Shown: piece by piece, positions 1 to 7,509 of the stretch
Layout: each line of letters starts with the position of its first letter
How positions within the stretch are numbered: position 1 is the first letter of the stretch
DNA from: an uncultured Clostridia bacterium
GTDB taxonomy: Bacteria; Bacillota_A; Clostridia; TANB77; CAG-508
Assembly: GCA_944392525.1 (NCBI GenBank)
Contig: CALXXB010000033.1
Location: forward strand, 1 to 16,935
Direction: 5' to 3'
DNA: 16,935 nt
The notes under the pieces: model-generated
Told to the model about the DNA's origin: nothing
What the model saw: the letters and a program-made list of their open reading frames with translations, nothing else
The model's database searches: none
Position numbers and translations under genes: made by a program

Positions 1-2121
1 TGTAATAAATGGGGTATTAAATTAAATAAATGGAAAAAAGATTTTACATATGAACTAGATAACGAAAACAAGAAAAATGAAGTTCAGAGATTAAATGAAA
101 TAAGAAGAGAGATAATAAACCCTTTACTTAAATTACAAGAGGATATAAGAAAAGAAAGAACTGCTAAAAATATTACTTTAGCTTTATATAACTTTATGAT
201 AGAGCAGAATATAGAGGAAAAAATATGCGATAAGATAAAAGAATTAGAAGAAAATAATTTAGTAGATTTGGCTAATGAATATAAAGAGAGTTATCAAATA
301 ATACTTGATATTTTTGATGAAATTGTTTTAATATTTAATGAAGATAAAATGACAGTTGATAAATATCAAAAGATATTAAAGATAGGACTAAAAAATAGTG
401 GACTTGGAAAAATACCAGGAACTGCTGACCAAGTTATTTTGGGTGATGTTGATAGGTCAAGAAGTCATAAGGTAAAAGTAGTGTTTATTTTGGGATTAAA
501 TGATGGAAGTTTTCCAAGTGTAAATAAAGATGAAGGATTTCTAGATGATAGTGATAGAGAAATATTAAAACAAGATGGAATAGAACTTGCAAATGGAACA
601 ATAGATCAGTTATATGAGGATAAATTTAATATTTATAAAGCTTTTACAACAGCTGAAGAAAAAATATATTTATCATATAGCTCATCAGATAAAGATGGAA
701 AATCATTAAGGCCTTCAGTACTAGTTACACAAATTAAGAAAATGTATCCAAAGTTAAAAGAAGAAAGTGATGTAATAACTAAAAAATATGAACTTGTAAA
801 TAAAGAAGTTACATATGAAGAGTTGATAGAAAATATTGCAAAAATAAGAAACAAAGAAGAAATAGACAAAGTATGGTATCAAATATATAATTATTATAAA
901 ACTCAAGAAGAATGGAATAAAAAATTACAAGAAGACTTAGAAGGATTAAGATATACAAATATACCAGAAGACATAAAGCAAGAAAATATTGATAAATTAT
1001 ATGGTAATACATTAAAAACAAGTATATCAAGATTAGAAAAATACAGAGGTTGTCCATTTTCATATTACTTACAATATGGGTTAAAATTAAAAGAGAAAGA
1101 GAATTTAAAAATACAAAGTTTTGATACAGGTTCTTTTATGCATGAAACAATTGATAATTTCTTTGAATATGTTAGACAAGAAAATTTAAATCTAGCAGAA
1201 ATAGAGGAAGAACAAATTCTAGAAATTGTATCTAAAATAGTAGATGAAAGTTTAAAACTTAATAAAAACTTCATATTTACAGCTACAACTAAATATAAAG
1301 TTTTAGTTAGAAGATTAAAAAAGATAGTTTCAAAAGCATTAAAATATATTATACAAACAATTATATATAGTGATTTTTCTGTAGAAGGAACTGAAGTAGA
1401 ATTTAGTGAAAAAGGTAAGTATAAACCAATTATTTTAGAACTAGAAAATGGTAAGAAAATAGAAATAACAGGAAAAATAGATAGAATAGATACAGCAACT
1501 AGTGAAGAGGGAAAATACTTAAGAATTATAGACTATAAGTCATCAGCAAAGAATATTGATTTAAATGAAGTATATGCAGGACTTCAAATACAACTTTTAA
1601 CATATACAGATGCAATATGTAGAGAAGAAGATATCATGCCTGCAGGAATATTCTATTTTTCACTATTAGAGCAAATTGCTAATGCGGATAAAAGAATAGA
1701 TGAAGGACAAATAGAAGAGTTAATTAGAAAAAACTTTAGAATGAAAGGATTAATAATAGCTGATGTAAAGATTATAAAAATGAATGATAATACTTTACAA
1801 TCAGGAAGTTCAAAATTAGTACCAGCAGCGATAACTTCTAAAGGAAGCGTAAATGAAAAATGGACAAATGGTGTAAAACAAGAGGAGTTTAAAGTTTTAC
1901 AAGATTATATTTATAAGACTATAAAAGATATTTCAAGAGAAATACTAAGTGGGAAAATAGATTTAAGACCATATAATAAACAAGGAAAAACACCTTGTGA
2001 ATATTGTGAATATAAGGCAATATGTGGATTTAATCCAAGACTTAACAATAACAAATATAATTATATAGACAAAAAATCAAAAGATGAAATATTACTAAAA
2101 ATGAAAAATGAGACAAAATAG
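1..2121 (+). CDS. addB: AddB, ATP-dependent helicase/nuclease subunit B, C-terminal part (5'-truncated by window edge)
   Basis: The frame is open from base 1 to a TAG stop and gives 706 residues; the true start lies upstream. AddB is one of two subunits of the AddAB end-processing helicase-nuclease that prepares double-strand breaks for RecA; Bacillus AddB is about 1,160 residues, so roughly the last 60% is here. The RecB-family nuclease domain shows GSFMHETID (codons from about 1129), GKIDRID, then IDYKSS and the QLLTY helix, which supply the metal-binding Asp and catalytic Lys. The AddB-specific 4Fe-4S staple is intact: one Cys in RGCPFSYY (codon 1051) and CEYCEYKAIC (from codon 1996), that is Cys plus C-x2-C-x5-C. 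VFILGLNDGSFPS resembles a degenerate helicase motif. The usual partner addA does not follow; pgeF starts 32 bp downstream. Confidence 0.95.
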   Translation, partial: CNKWGIKLNKWKKDFTYELDNENKKNEVQRLNEIRREIINPLLKLQEDIRKERTAKNITLALYNFMIEQNIEEKICDKIKELEENNLVDLANEYKESYQIILDIFDEIVLIFNEDKMTVDKYQKILKIGLKNSGLGKIPGTADQVILGDVDRSRSHKVKVVFILGLNDGSFPSVNKDEGFLDDSDREILKQDGIELANGTIDQLYEDKFNIYKAFTTAEEKIYLSYSSSDKDGKSLRPSVLVTQIKKMYPKLKEESDVITKKYELVNKEVTYEELIENIAKIRNKEEIDKVWYQIYNYYKTQEEWNKKLQEDLEGLRYTNIPEDIKQENIDKLYGNTLKTSISRLEKYRGCPFSYYLQYGLKLKEKENLKIQSFDTGSFMHETIDNFFEYVRQENLNLAEIEEEQILEIVSKIVDESLKLNKNFIFTATTKYKVLVRRLKKIVSKALKYIIQTIIYSDFSVEGTEVEFSEKGKYKPIILELENGKKIEITGKIDRIDTATSEEGKYLRIIDYKSSAKNIDLNEVYAGLQIQLLTYTDAICREEDIMPAGIFYFSLLEQIANADKRIDEGQIEELIRKNFRMKGLIIADVKIIKMNDNTLQSGSSKLVPAAITSKGSVNEKWTNGVKQEEFKVLQDYIYKTIKDISREILSGKIDLRPYNKQGKTPCEYCEYKAICGFNPRLNNNKYNYIDKKSKDEILLKMKNETK

Positions 2122-2153
2122 GAACGGACATCAAGTGTATCAAAGGAGGAAAG

Positions 2154-3005
2154 ATGGATTTATCAAATGAAAATGTAATTCATGTAAAAAAAGATGGTAT
2201 AGAATATTTGCAGTTTAGAAGATTATTAGAATATAAAGATATAATAAATCATGCATATTCATTAGGAACAAATATGGATTTTAGAACATCAAGAGCAAAT
2301 AGTGAGTTATCTAAAGAGGAATATGCGAATTCATTAAATAATTATGATAAATTATGTAGGACAATTGGTTGTGATTATAGAAAGTTAGTAAAGGGTATTC
2401 AAAAACATACAAATAATGTTAAGACCGTATCAGAAAAAATAAATAAAGATACTCCTGATTTTAGGTGTAAAGAATATGAAAATGTTGATGGATTAATCAC
2501 AAATAAAAATAAATTTATTTTAGCAAGTACGAGCGCTGATTGTATCTCATTATTATTCTTTGACCCTGTAAAAAAAGTAATTGCAAATGTACACTCTGGG
2601 TGGAAAGGAACTCTTCAAAGAATATCTGTAAAAACTGTAGAAAAGATGGTAAATGAATTTAATTGTAATCCAGAAGATATAATTGTTTGTATATGCCCAT
2701 CAATTAGAAAATGTCATTTTGAAGTAGAGAAAAATGTGAAAGACATGTTCAAAAAGGAATTTCAGGATTTGGGACAAGAGAACTTAAAAGAAATAATAGA
2801 AGAAAAAGTTCTAGGTGAAAAATGGAATATTGATACAGTATTTATAAATGAAATTATATTAGAAAGAGAAGGAATAAAAAAGGAAAATATAGTAGATAGT
2901 AAAATATGTACAATGTGTAACCCTGGAATATTACATTCATATAGAGTGGAAAGAGAAAATTATGGCTTAAATACGGCTTTAATTGAATTAAAAGGAGATA
3001 GTTAA
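2154..3005 (+). CDS. pgeF: PgeF / YfiH-family polyphenol oxidase-like protein (peptidoglycan editing factor)
   Basis: This 283-residue protein belongs to the YfiH/YlmD/LACC1 family. Members have been described as copper or zinc polyphenol oxidases, as purine nucleoside-cleaving enzymes, and in E. coli as an editor that removes misincorporated L-Ser from peptidoglycan precursors. The conserved metal triad is visible: His85 in GIQKHTNNV, Cys130 in TSADCISLLF and His147 in NVHSGWKGT. The family signatures CPSIRKCHFEV (about 181-191) and CTMCNPGILHSYR (252-264) are also present. The length is slightly above the usual 250-275. The ATG follows a strong AAAGGAGG site, which fixes the start. The gene lies 32 bp after addB and 1 bp before the LD-carboxypeptidase gene, so it is in an operon. 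The second wall-related gene next door favours a cell-wall role, but the exact substrate cannot be read from sequence. Confidence 0.93.
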   Translation: MDLSNENVIHVKKDGIEYLQFRRLLEYKDIINHAYSLGTNMDFRTSRANSELSKEEYANSLNNYDKLCRTIGCDYRKLVKGIQKHTNNVKTVSEKINKDTPDFRCKEYENVDGLITNKNKFILASTSADCISLLFFDPVKKVIANVHSGWKGTLQRISVKTVEKMVNEFNCNPEDIIVCICPSIRKCHFEVEKNVKDMFKKEFQDLGQENLKEIIEEKVLGEKWNIDTVFINEIILEREGIKKENIVDSKICTMCNPGILHSYRVERENYGLNTALIELKGDS

Positions 3006-3006
3006 T

Positions 3007-3930
3007 ATGATAATTCCAAACAAATTAAAAAAAGGTGATACAATTGGAGTTGTTGCACCATCAAATCCAATAGTTGGAGATAATATCGAAGAGATTATGA
3101 AAGCAAAAGAAAAGGTTGAAAAAGATGGTTTTAAAATAGAGTTTTCAAAAAATCTTTTTTCTAATACATGTGGATATAGCAGTACAGCAAAAGAAAAAGC
3201 GGAAGATATTAATTATATGTTTTCAAATAAAAATATAAAAATGATATGGTGTGCTAAAGGAGGAGAAAATTCAAATTCTACTTTTGAATATTTAGATTAT
3301 GATTTAATAGAGAAAAATCCTAAAATTATCTGTGGATATAGTGATATAACATCAATTACAAATATTATAACTGCTAAGACCGGACTTGTTACATTTAGCG
3401 GAACAAACTTTAAAACAATTGCAACAGACGAAACGGATTTTAGTTATAATGAAGCTTTAAAACGTTTTGTAGATGGAAATTTAGATTTAGGAACACCAGA
3501 AGATTATAAGGTGTTAAATGAAGGAATAGCAGAAGGGGAATTGATAGGTGGAAATCTTAGTTTAACAAGAGGATTAGTAGAAGGAAAATATAAAATAGAT
3601 TTTAGAGATAAAATATTATTTTTAGAAGAATTAGGATTTGAAACAGGACCAGCTATGGCTAGTAATTATTTGTACTATATGAAACAAAATGGAGTATTTG
3701 ATAAAATAAAAGGATTATGGATTGGAAGTTATAATCATGAGAGTAATATTTCATTGGAAAAAATAATTTTAGATGTAATTGGAGATAAATATAATTTTCC
3801 TATTATAAAATCAGATAATTTTGGACATATTGAACAAAAAATAGTAATACCAATTGGGACAAAAGCAAAAATAGATACAACATCAAAAGAAAAGATAACA
3901 CTATTAGAGAGATGTGTAAATGATATATAA
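3007..3930 (+). CDS. S66-family LD-carboxypeptidase (LdcA/MccF-like serine peptidase)
   Basis: This 307-residue protein has the usual length for peptidase family S66. LdcA members cut the terminal D-Ala from murein tetrapeptides during wall recycling; MccF members inactivate microcin C-type peptide-nucleotides. The opening [12 protein letters not shown] is the family N-terminus. The nucleophile sits in ICGYSDIT (Ser112), the catalytic Glu in [11 protein letters not shown] (Glu207 or Glu208) and the His in KSDNFGH (His274), giving the Ser-Glu-His triad. [21 protein letters not shown] and the following [13 protein letters not shown] resemble the MccF branch slightly more than the LdcA branch (inference from memory). 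No signal peptide is seen, so it acts in the cytoplasm. The start has AAAGGAG upstream inside the end of pgeF, and the 1-bp gap implies coupled translation. The substrate choice between recycling and detoxification is open. Confidence 0.9.
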   Translation: MIIPNKLKKGDTIGVVAPSNPIVGDNIEEIMKAKEKVEKDGFKIEFSKNLFSNTCGYSSTAKEKAEDINYMFSNKNIKMIWCAKGGENSNSTFEYLDYDLIEKNPKIICGYSDITSITNIITAKTGLVTFSGTNFKTIATDETDFSYNEALKRFVDGNLDLGTPEDYKVLNEGIAEGELIGGNLSLTRGLVEGKYKIDFRDKILFLEELGFETGPAMASNYLYYMKQNGVFDKIKGLWIGSYNHESNISLEKIILDVIGDKYNFPIIKSDNFGHIEQKIVIPIGTKAKIDTTSKEKITLLERCVNDI

Positions 3931-3942
3931 AAGGAGAAAGAA

Positions 3943-4494
3943 ATGTACGACAATTGGGAAGAATTAGAAGAATCAATAAAAGGATGCAATAAATGTAAAT
4001 TATGCAACGAAAGACAAAATATTGTATTTGGAACTGGAAACAAAAATGCCAGACTAATGTTTATAGGAGAGGGACCTGGAGCAGACGAGGATAGACTAGG
4101 TGAGCCTTTTGTAGGTAGAGCAGGTAAACTAATGAACTTAGCTTTTCAAGCAATAGGATTAAAAAGGGAGGAAGTCTATATTGCAAATATCGTAAAATGT
4201 AGACCACCGGGAAATCGTAATCCAGAAGAAGATGAATGTGAAGCTTGCATGAATTATTTAAGAAATCAAGTAATATTAGTAAAACCAGAAATAATAGTAC
4301 TTCTTGGAAGTGTTGCACTAAAACATATACTAGGAAAAGAATATGGAATAACAGCTTCAAGAGGAAAGTGGATGGAGAAAAAAGGAATTAAATATATGCC
4401 AACATGGCACCCAGCCGCACTTTTAAGAGACGAAACTAAGAAAATAGATTTTGTAAATGATTTACAACTTGTAATGAAAGAATTGAACAAGTAG
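3943..4494 (+). CDS. Uracil-DNA glycosylase, family 4 (Fe-S type)
   Basis: This 183-residue enzyme removes uracil from DNA as the first step of base excision repair. Its length is typical of the thermophile-type family 4 enzymes, which are also common in Clostridia. The 4Fe-4S ligands match the family spacing: Cys15/Cys18 (with Cys21 nearby) in GCNKCKLC, then Cys86 in NIVKCRPP and Cys102 in CEACMNYL, 15 residues apart. Catalytic motif A is GEGPGADED (43-51) followed by GEPFVGRAG; motif B is WHPAALLRD (155-163), with the His that contacts the uracil site. [10 protein letters not shown] is the usual linker. It begins 12 bp after the LD-carboxypeptidase stop, behind AAAGGAGA, within the same operon. 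Confidence 0.95.
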   Translation: MYDNWEELEESIKGCNKCKLCNERQNIVFGTGNKNARLMFIGEGPGADEDRLGEPFVGRAGKLMNLAFQAIGLKREEVYIANIVKCRPPGNRNPEEDECEACMNYLRNQVILVKPEIIVLLGSVALKHILGKEYGITASRGKWMEKKGIKYMPTWHPAALLRDETKKIDFVNDLQLVMKELNK

Positions 4495-4502
4495 TATAGT
4501 AA

Positions 4503-4531
4503 TTGACGTAAATGTATATATGTAATAAAAT
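4503..4531 (+). promoter_or_regulatory. Candidate sigma-A promoter for the GltD-like gene
   Basis: TTGACG (4503-4508) and TAAAAT (4526-4531) are separated by exactly 17 bp within the 64-bp gap before the GltD-like gene. The predicted start near 4538 would give a leader of about 20 nt. This is the only sizeable gap in the upstream gene run, which makes an internal promoter plausible. AT-rich DNA yields chance matches, so confidence is moderate. Confidence 0.5.
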
Positions 4532-4558
4532 ATAGCAAAATGTTATAGGGAGAAGAAA

Positions 4559-5839
4559 ATGGAAGAAATAAAAGAAAAAACAGATTATTGTTTAAATTGT
4601 AAGGTAAAACCATGTTCAAATAAAGGTTGTCCACTTCATAATGAGATACCAGATTTTATAAAAGAGGTAAAGGAAGGTAATCTTGATAAAGCATATGAAA
4701 TACTATGTAATACAACAGTTCTTCAAGGAGTTTGTGGAAGAATTTGTCCTCATCAAAAACAATGTCAAGGGTCTTGCGTAAGAGGAATAAAGGGAGAACC
4801 AGTAGCAATAGGAGATTTAGAGGCTTTTGTTTTTGATAAAGCTATGGAGCAAGGAAATTCCTTATCAAAAGTTTGGAATAAAGAAATAGAAAAAAATAAA
4901 GGGGATTTAAATAATAAGAGAGTAGCTGTAATAGGTGGAGGACCAGCAGGATTAACAGCTGCAGCATTTTTAGCTAAAGAAGGAATAGAAGTTACAATAT
5001 ATGAAAAATATGATTATTTAGGCGGTCTTTTAGTACATGGAATTCCTGATTTTAGACTTGATAAAAAAATTGTAAAACAAACTGTAGATAATATTTTAGA
5101 TTTGGGCATTAAAGTAGAATATGGAAAAGTACTTGGAAAAAGTTTAAGTTTAGATGATTTAGAACAAGAATATGATGCTATATTTCTAGCTTTTGGAGCA
5201 AATTGTTCTTCAAAGATGGGTGTTGAAGGTGAAAATCTAGATGGTGTATATGGTGGAAATGAATTGTTAGAATATAATATGCACCCAAATTATGAAGGAA
5301 AAGTAGTAGCTGTTGCAGGTGGCGGAAATGTAGCAATGGACTGTGCAAGAACCATAAAAAGACTTGGAGCAAAGGAAGTAAAAGTAGTATATAGAAGAGC
5401 AAGAGAACAAATGCCAGCTGAAGATAAAGAAGTAGAAGAAGCAATGGAAGAAGGAGTAGAATTCTTGTTCCAAAATAATATAGTAAAAATTATTGGAGAA
5501 AACAAAGTAGAAAAATTAGAACTAATAAAGACAGAGTTAGTTCAAAAAGAGGAGGACACAAGATTATCTCCTGTAAACATAGAAGGAAGTAACTATGTAA
5601 TTGATGCAGATTATGTTGTTATGGCATTAGGGGCAAACCCGGAATCTTTTGTTAAAGATTTAAATTTGAATTTAAATAAGTGGGGAAATATTGAAGTAAA
5701 TGACAATTATGAAACTTCAAGAGCAAAAATATATGCAGGAGGAGATTTAGCAGGAGTAAGAGGTACTGTAGCATGGGCAGCATTTTCCGGAAGAGAAGCA
5801 GCAAAGAAAATAGTAGAGAAATTAAAAGAAGAAGCTTAA
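4559..5839 (+). CDS. GltD-like NAD(P)H-dependent Fe-S flavoprotein oxidoreductase (stand-alone glutamate synthase small-subunit family)
   Basis: This 426-residue member of the glutamate synthase beta-subunit family transfers electrons from NAD(P)H through FAD and Fe-S clusters to a partner. The N-terminal Fe-S domain has two Cys sets: C11-x2-C14-x4-C19-x4-C24 and C59-x3-C63-x5-C69-x3-C73. The FAD Rossmann motif is VAVIGGGPAGLTAAAFL (122-138), followed by GGLLVHGIPDFRL. The NAD(P) site is VAVAGGGNVAMDCAR (250-264) with VVYRRAREQMPA after it. IYAGGDLAG (391-399) closes the FAD site. No large glutamate synthase subunit is adjacent, and the protein is shorter than E. coli GltD (about 470). It may be GltD, a SudA/NfnB-type subunit or a free-standing reductase; the electron acceptor cannot be read. 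The start has GGGAGAAGAAA before the ATG. The stop codon lies inside a terminator hairpin. Confidence 0.88.
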   Translation: MEEIKEKTDYCLNCKVKPCSNKGCPLHNEIPDFIKEVKEGNLDKAYEILCNTTVLQGVCGRICPHQKQCQGSCVRGIKGEPVAIGDLEAFVFDKAMEQGNSLSKVWNKEIEKNKGDLNNKRVAVIGGGPAGLTAAAFLAKEGIEVTIYEKYDYLGGLLVHGIPDFRLDKKIVKQTVDNILDLGIKVEYGKVLGKSLSLDDLEQEYDAIFLAFGANCSSKMGVEGENLDGVYGGNELLEYNMHPNYEGKVVAVAGGGNVAMDCARTIKRLGAKEVKVVYRRAREQMPAEDKEVEEAMEEGVEFLFQNNIVKIIGENKVEKLELIKTELVQKEEDTRLSPVNIEGSNYVIDADYVVMALGANPESFVKDLNLNLNKWGNIEVNDNYETSRAKIYAGGDLAGVRGTVAWAAFSGREAAKKIVEKLKEEA

Positions 5840-5856
5840 AATTTTTAAGCTTCTTT
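5829..5856. terminator. Shared bidirectional hairpin terminator between convergent genes
   Basis: A 12-bp perfect stem (5829-5840 with 5844-5855) has a 3-nt loop and is built around GAAGCTTAAA/TTTAAGCTTC. On the plus strand it is followed by TTATTC..., with a T-rich 3' arm. It contains the TAA stop of the GltD-like gene (5837-5839) and touches the stop of the minus-strand gene (5855-5857). It can serve both directions. Confidence 0.75.
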
Positions 5857-6955
5857 ATTCATTGATATTTTCTTTTGTAGTTTTACCTAAAAGTAGTCTT
5901 TTGATAGTTTTAAATATTGAAACAAAAATATTTTCTTTTTTAGTAATTACTTTAATTGCAGTTTCAACTTCACCATTTTCTATAGCATTATATTTCTTTT
6001 CTAGTTCCATCATTTTATTTACATAGTAGTCATTAAAGAATGTATAACCTTCCATGCATCCAAGATAGTCTTTGAAATTATATAGTTTTCTTCTATAATT
6101 TTCAACTTCTTCTAAATTAGAAATTGAATTAAATGCTGCGTCAAAATAACTAGAAATTATAAGATTTTGTGTTCTCATAAAAGTTAAAGAAATTTCACTT
6201 TTTAGTTCATCAATTTTCTCAAGCATTCCATCAACTTTTCTATTTCTATCATCAATAGTTGCTATTTTATTATTTAATTTAATAATTTCTTCTTCGCCAT
6301 TTAAAATATCATCAATAGCGTTTTGAACAGCCATAAAAGTTTTTGGAGATGTAAGATTTGCAAATTGTTCTTTAAAATTATCGTTACTATTTAATGTGCT
6401 TTCAAATAAAACATCTTCACCTACAATATATGCAAGCTGATTTACAAGACAACATTCTAGTGGATAATATGAAGGACTTGTTGTTTCAAAACTAATTCCA
6501 AAATATTTAACATATTCTTTTGGTATACCATTAACTTTAGAAGCCATAAGTTGAACGGCTGCTTCATTTAATCCTAATCCATATATTTTAAATTCTGTAT
6601 AATCACAAAGTCCCATTCTAAGTAAATAATTTCTTTTATCCTTTACTTCTTGTAAATAATGAATACATTCATGAATAGCAAATTCTTCCAAATCTTCGTC
6701 TTGAATATGTTCATTAAAATAAATAGAAGTGTTTTTATAAAAATAGTTGGCTTCTGCCATTCCTTCAGGCATTTTGGCTTTATACATATTTAATCTAGAT
6801 AGCTTAATAAATAATTCATTTTGATTTAAATTGAATTCAGGAAATGTATCACATAGTTTTATTGAAACATTTCTTGCAATAGAATTAATTTTTAATGTAT
6901 CTAGTTTTTCAGTTACTTCGATTCCATCTTTTCTTAAATCTGATTCTATGCTCAT
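5855..6955 (-). CDS. Hypothetical protein with HExxH (gluzincin-like) metallopeptidase motif and coiled-coil C-terminal half
   Basis: I do not recognise the family of this 366-residue protein. Residues 92-103 read FAIHECIHYLQE, an HExxH zinc motif (His95, Glu96, His99) in a helix-like context. Residues 128-137, GLNEAAVQLM, supply a candidate third ligand (Glu131) 31 residues later, as in gluzincins and loosely as in ImmA/IrrE-type proteins (HExxH...NEA). From about 220 to 330 the sequence is charged and helical with heptad-like character. The tail at 342-357 (NIFVSIFKTIKRLLLG) is amphipathic and could touch a membrane or partner. There is no signal peptide or transmembrane segment, so it is probably cytoplasmic. 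The start is fixed by AAGGAG 7 nt upstream. It is monocistronic, convergent with the GltD-like gene and divergent from the heptad-repeat protein gene. Peptidase activity is inferred from the motif only. Confidence 0.85.
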   Translation of the reverse strand: MSIESDLRKDGIEVTEKLDTLKINSIARNVSIKLCDTFPEFNLNQNELFIKLSRLNMYKAKMPEGMAEANYFYKNTSIYFNEHIQDEDLEEFAIHECIHYLQEVKDKRNYLLRMGLCDYTEFKIYGLGLNEAAVQLMASKVNGIPKEYVKYFGISFETTSPSYYPLECCLVNQLAYIVGEDVLFESTLNSNDNFKEQFANLTSPKTFMAVQNAIDDILNGEEEIIKLNNKIATIDDRNRKVDGMLEKIDELKSEISLTFMRTQNLIISSYFDAAFNSISNLEEVENYRRKLYNFKDYLGCMEGYTFFNDYYVNKMMELEKKYNAIENGEVETAIKVITKKENIFVSIFKTIKRLLLGKTTKENINE

Positions 6956-7091
6956 ACTTAATCTCCTTGTAGTTTAATCTAACAATATTATACTATAAAA
7001 AAGTAATAATAATATTTCATAAGTATTAAATATTAATTACAGTTTAGTTACAAATAAAGTATTAACTAATTTGTAGTCCTTCTAAAATAAC

Positions 7092-7120
7092 TTGACATTT
7101 AAAAATAAAGTTACTATAAT
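7092..7120 (+). promoter_or_regulatory. Consensus sigma-A promoter, far upstream of the coiled-coil gene
   Basis: TTGACA (7092-7097), a 17-bp spacer and TATAAT (7115-7120) match both hexamers perfectly. The predicted start is about 7127, some 380 nt before the next gene. Either it makes a very long leader or it drives a separate small RNA. Confidence 0.7.
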
Positions 7121-7126
7121 ATCATC

Positions 7127-7428
7127 ATAGTTTGATTTTAGATGTTAGTTAAGTCAAAAATTAATTCAAGGAAATATTTAAATAAGAAAAATTAGAAAGA
7201 GTATAGAATTAAAATAGATTAGTTCAAAATTATTAATATCAAATTTTAAAATCAATATAATTCACGAAAATTAGAATCAAAAACATTAAAAAGTTTTTAT
7301 CAAGTTTATTACCAAGTAAAATACAACAATGAAAAAATGACAATGGCTAAAAAAGTAAAAAAATAGAAGAAAGAATTAGAAGACTCGAGAATTTTTGTTA
7401 AAAATTTTAAATTCTAGAATATTTTTTA
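7127..7428 (+). ncRNA. Candidate small non-coding RNA transcription unit (unknown)
   Basis: The interval starts at the predicted start site of a perfect-consensus promoter. It ends at a stem plus six-T run that lies directly before a second promoter. It has no ORF with a ribosome binding site and resembles no RNA family I know. The call rests only on flanking signals, so it is tentative; the alternative is an untranslated leader for the downstream gene. Confidence 0.25.
7385..7427 (+). terminator. Candidate intrinsic terminator between the two intergenic promoters
   Basis: TCGAGAATTT (7385-7394) pairs with AAATTCTAGA (7409-7418) at 9 of 10 positions, with a 14-nt loop, and is followed by ATATTTTTT (7419-7427). 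The stem is weak and AT-rich, so it may be chance. Its place 2 bp upstream of the next -35 box fits the end of a separate transcript. Confidence 0.3.
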
Positions 7429-7429
7429 T

Positions 7430-7458
7430 TTGACTTTTTTTCTTGAAAATTTTATACT
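7430..7458 (+). promoter_or_regulatory. Sigma-A promoter of the heptad-repeat protein gene
   Basis: TTGACT (7430-7435), a 17-bp spacer and TATACT (7453-7458) predict a start near 7465 and a leader of about 45 nt ending in a strong AAGGAGG site (7497-7503). Confidence 0.65.
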
Positions 7459-7509
7459 GACCATACATTTAATCGAATTATAAAATAAAAATTTATAAGG
7501 AGGATGAAA

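Larger units (their letters stand above)
6956..7503. other. Long AT-rich intergenic region with two forward promoters, no convincing ORF
   Basis: About 550 bp separate two divergent genes. All frames on both strands are riddled with stops, and I see no protein-coding gene. The left end carries the ribosome binding site of the minus-strand gene; a TATAAT (minus strand, 6987-6992) lacks a convincing -35 box. The right part carries two strong forward promoters (7092-7120 and 7430-7458) with an inverted repeat and T-run between them. The remainder is runs of A and T without recognisable tRNA, riboswitch or long repeat. Confidence 0.7.

Noticed and set aside
7337..7401. A tiny coding remnant reading MTMAKKVKK then, after a -1 shift on seven As, IEERIRRLENFC
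   Set aside because: It needs a frameshift, has no ribosome binding site, and lies in A-rich DNA where Lys/Glu/Ile-rich strings arise by chance; also inside the candidate RNA/terminator.
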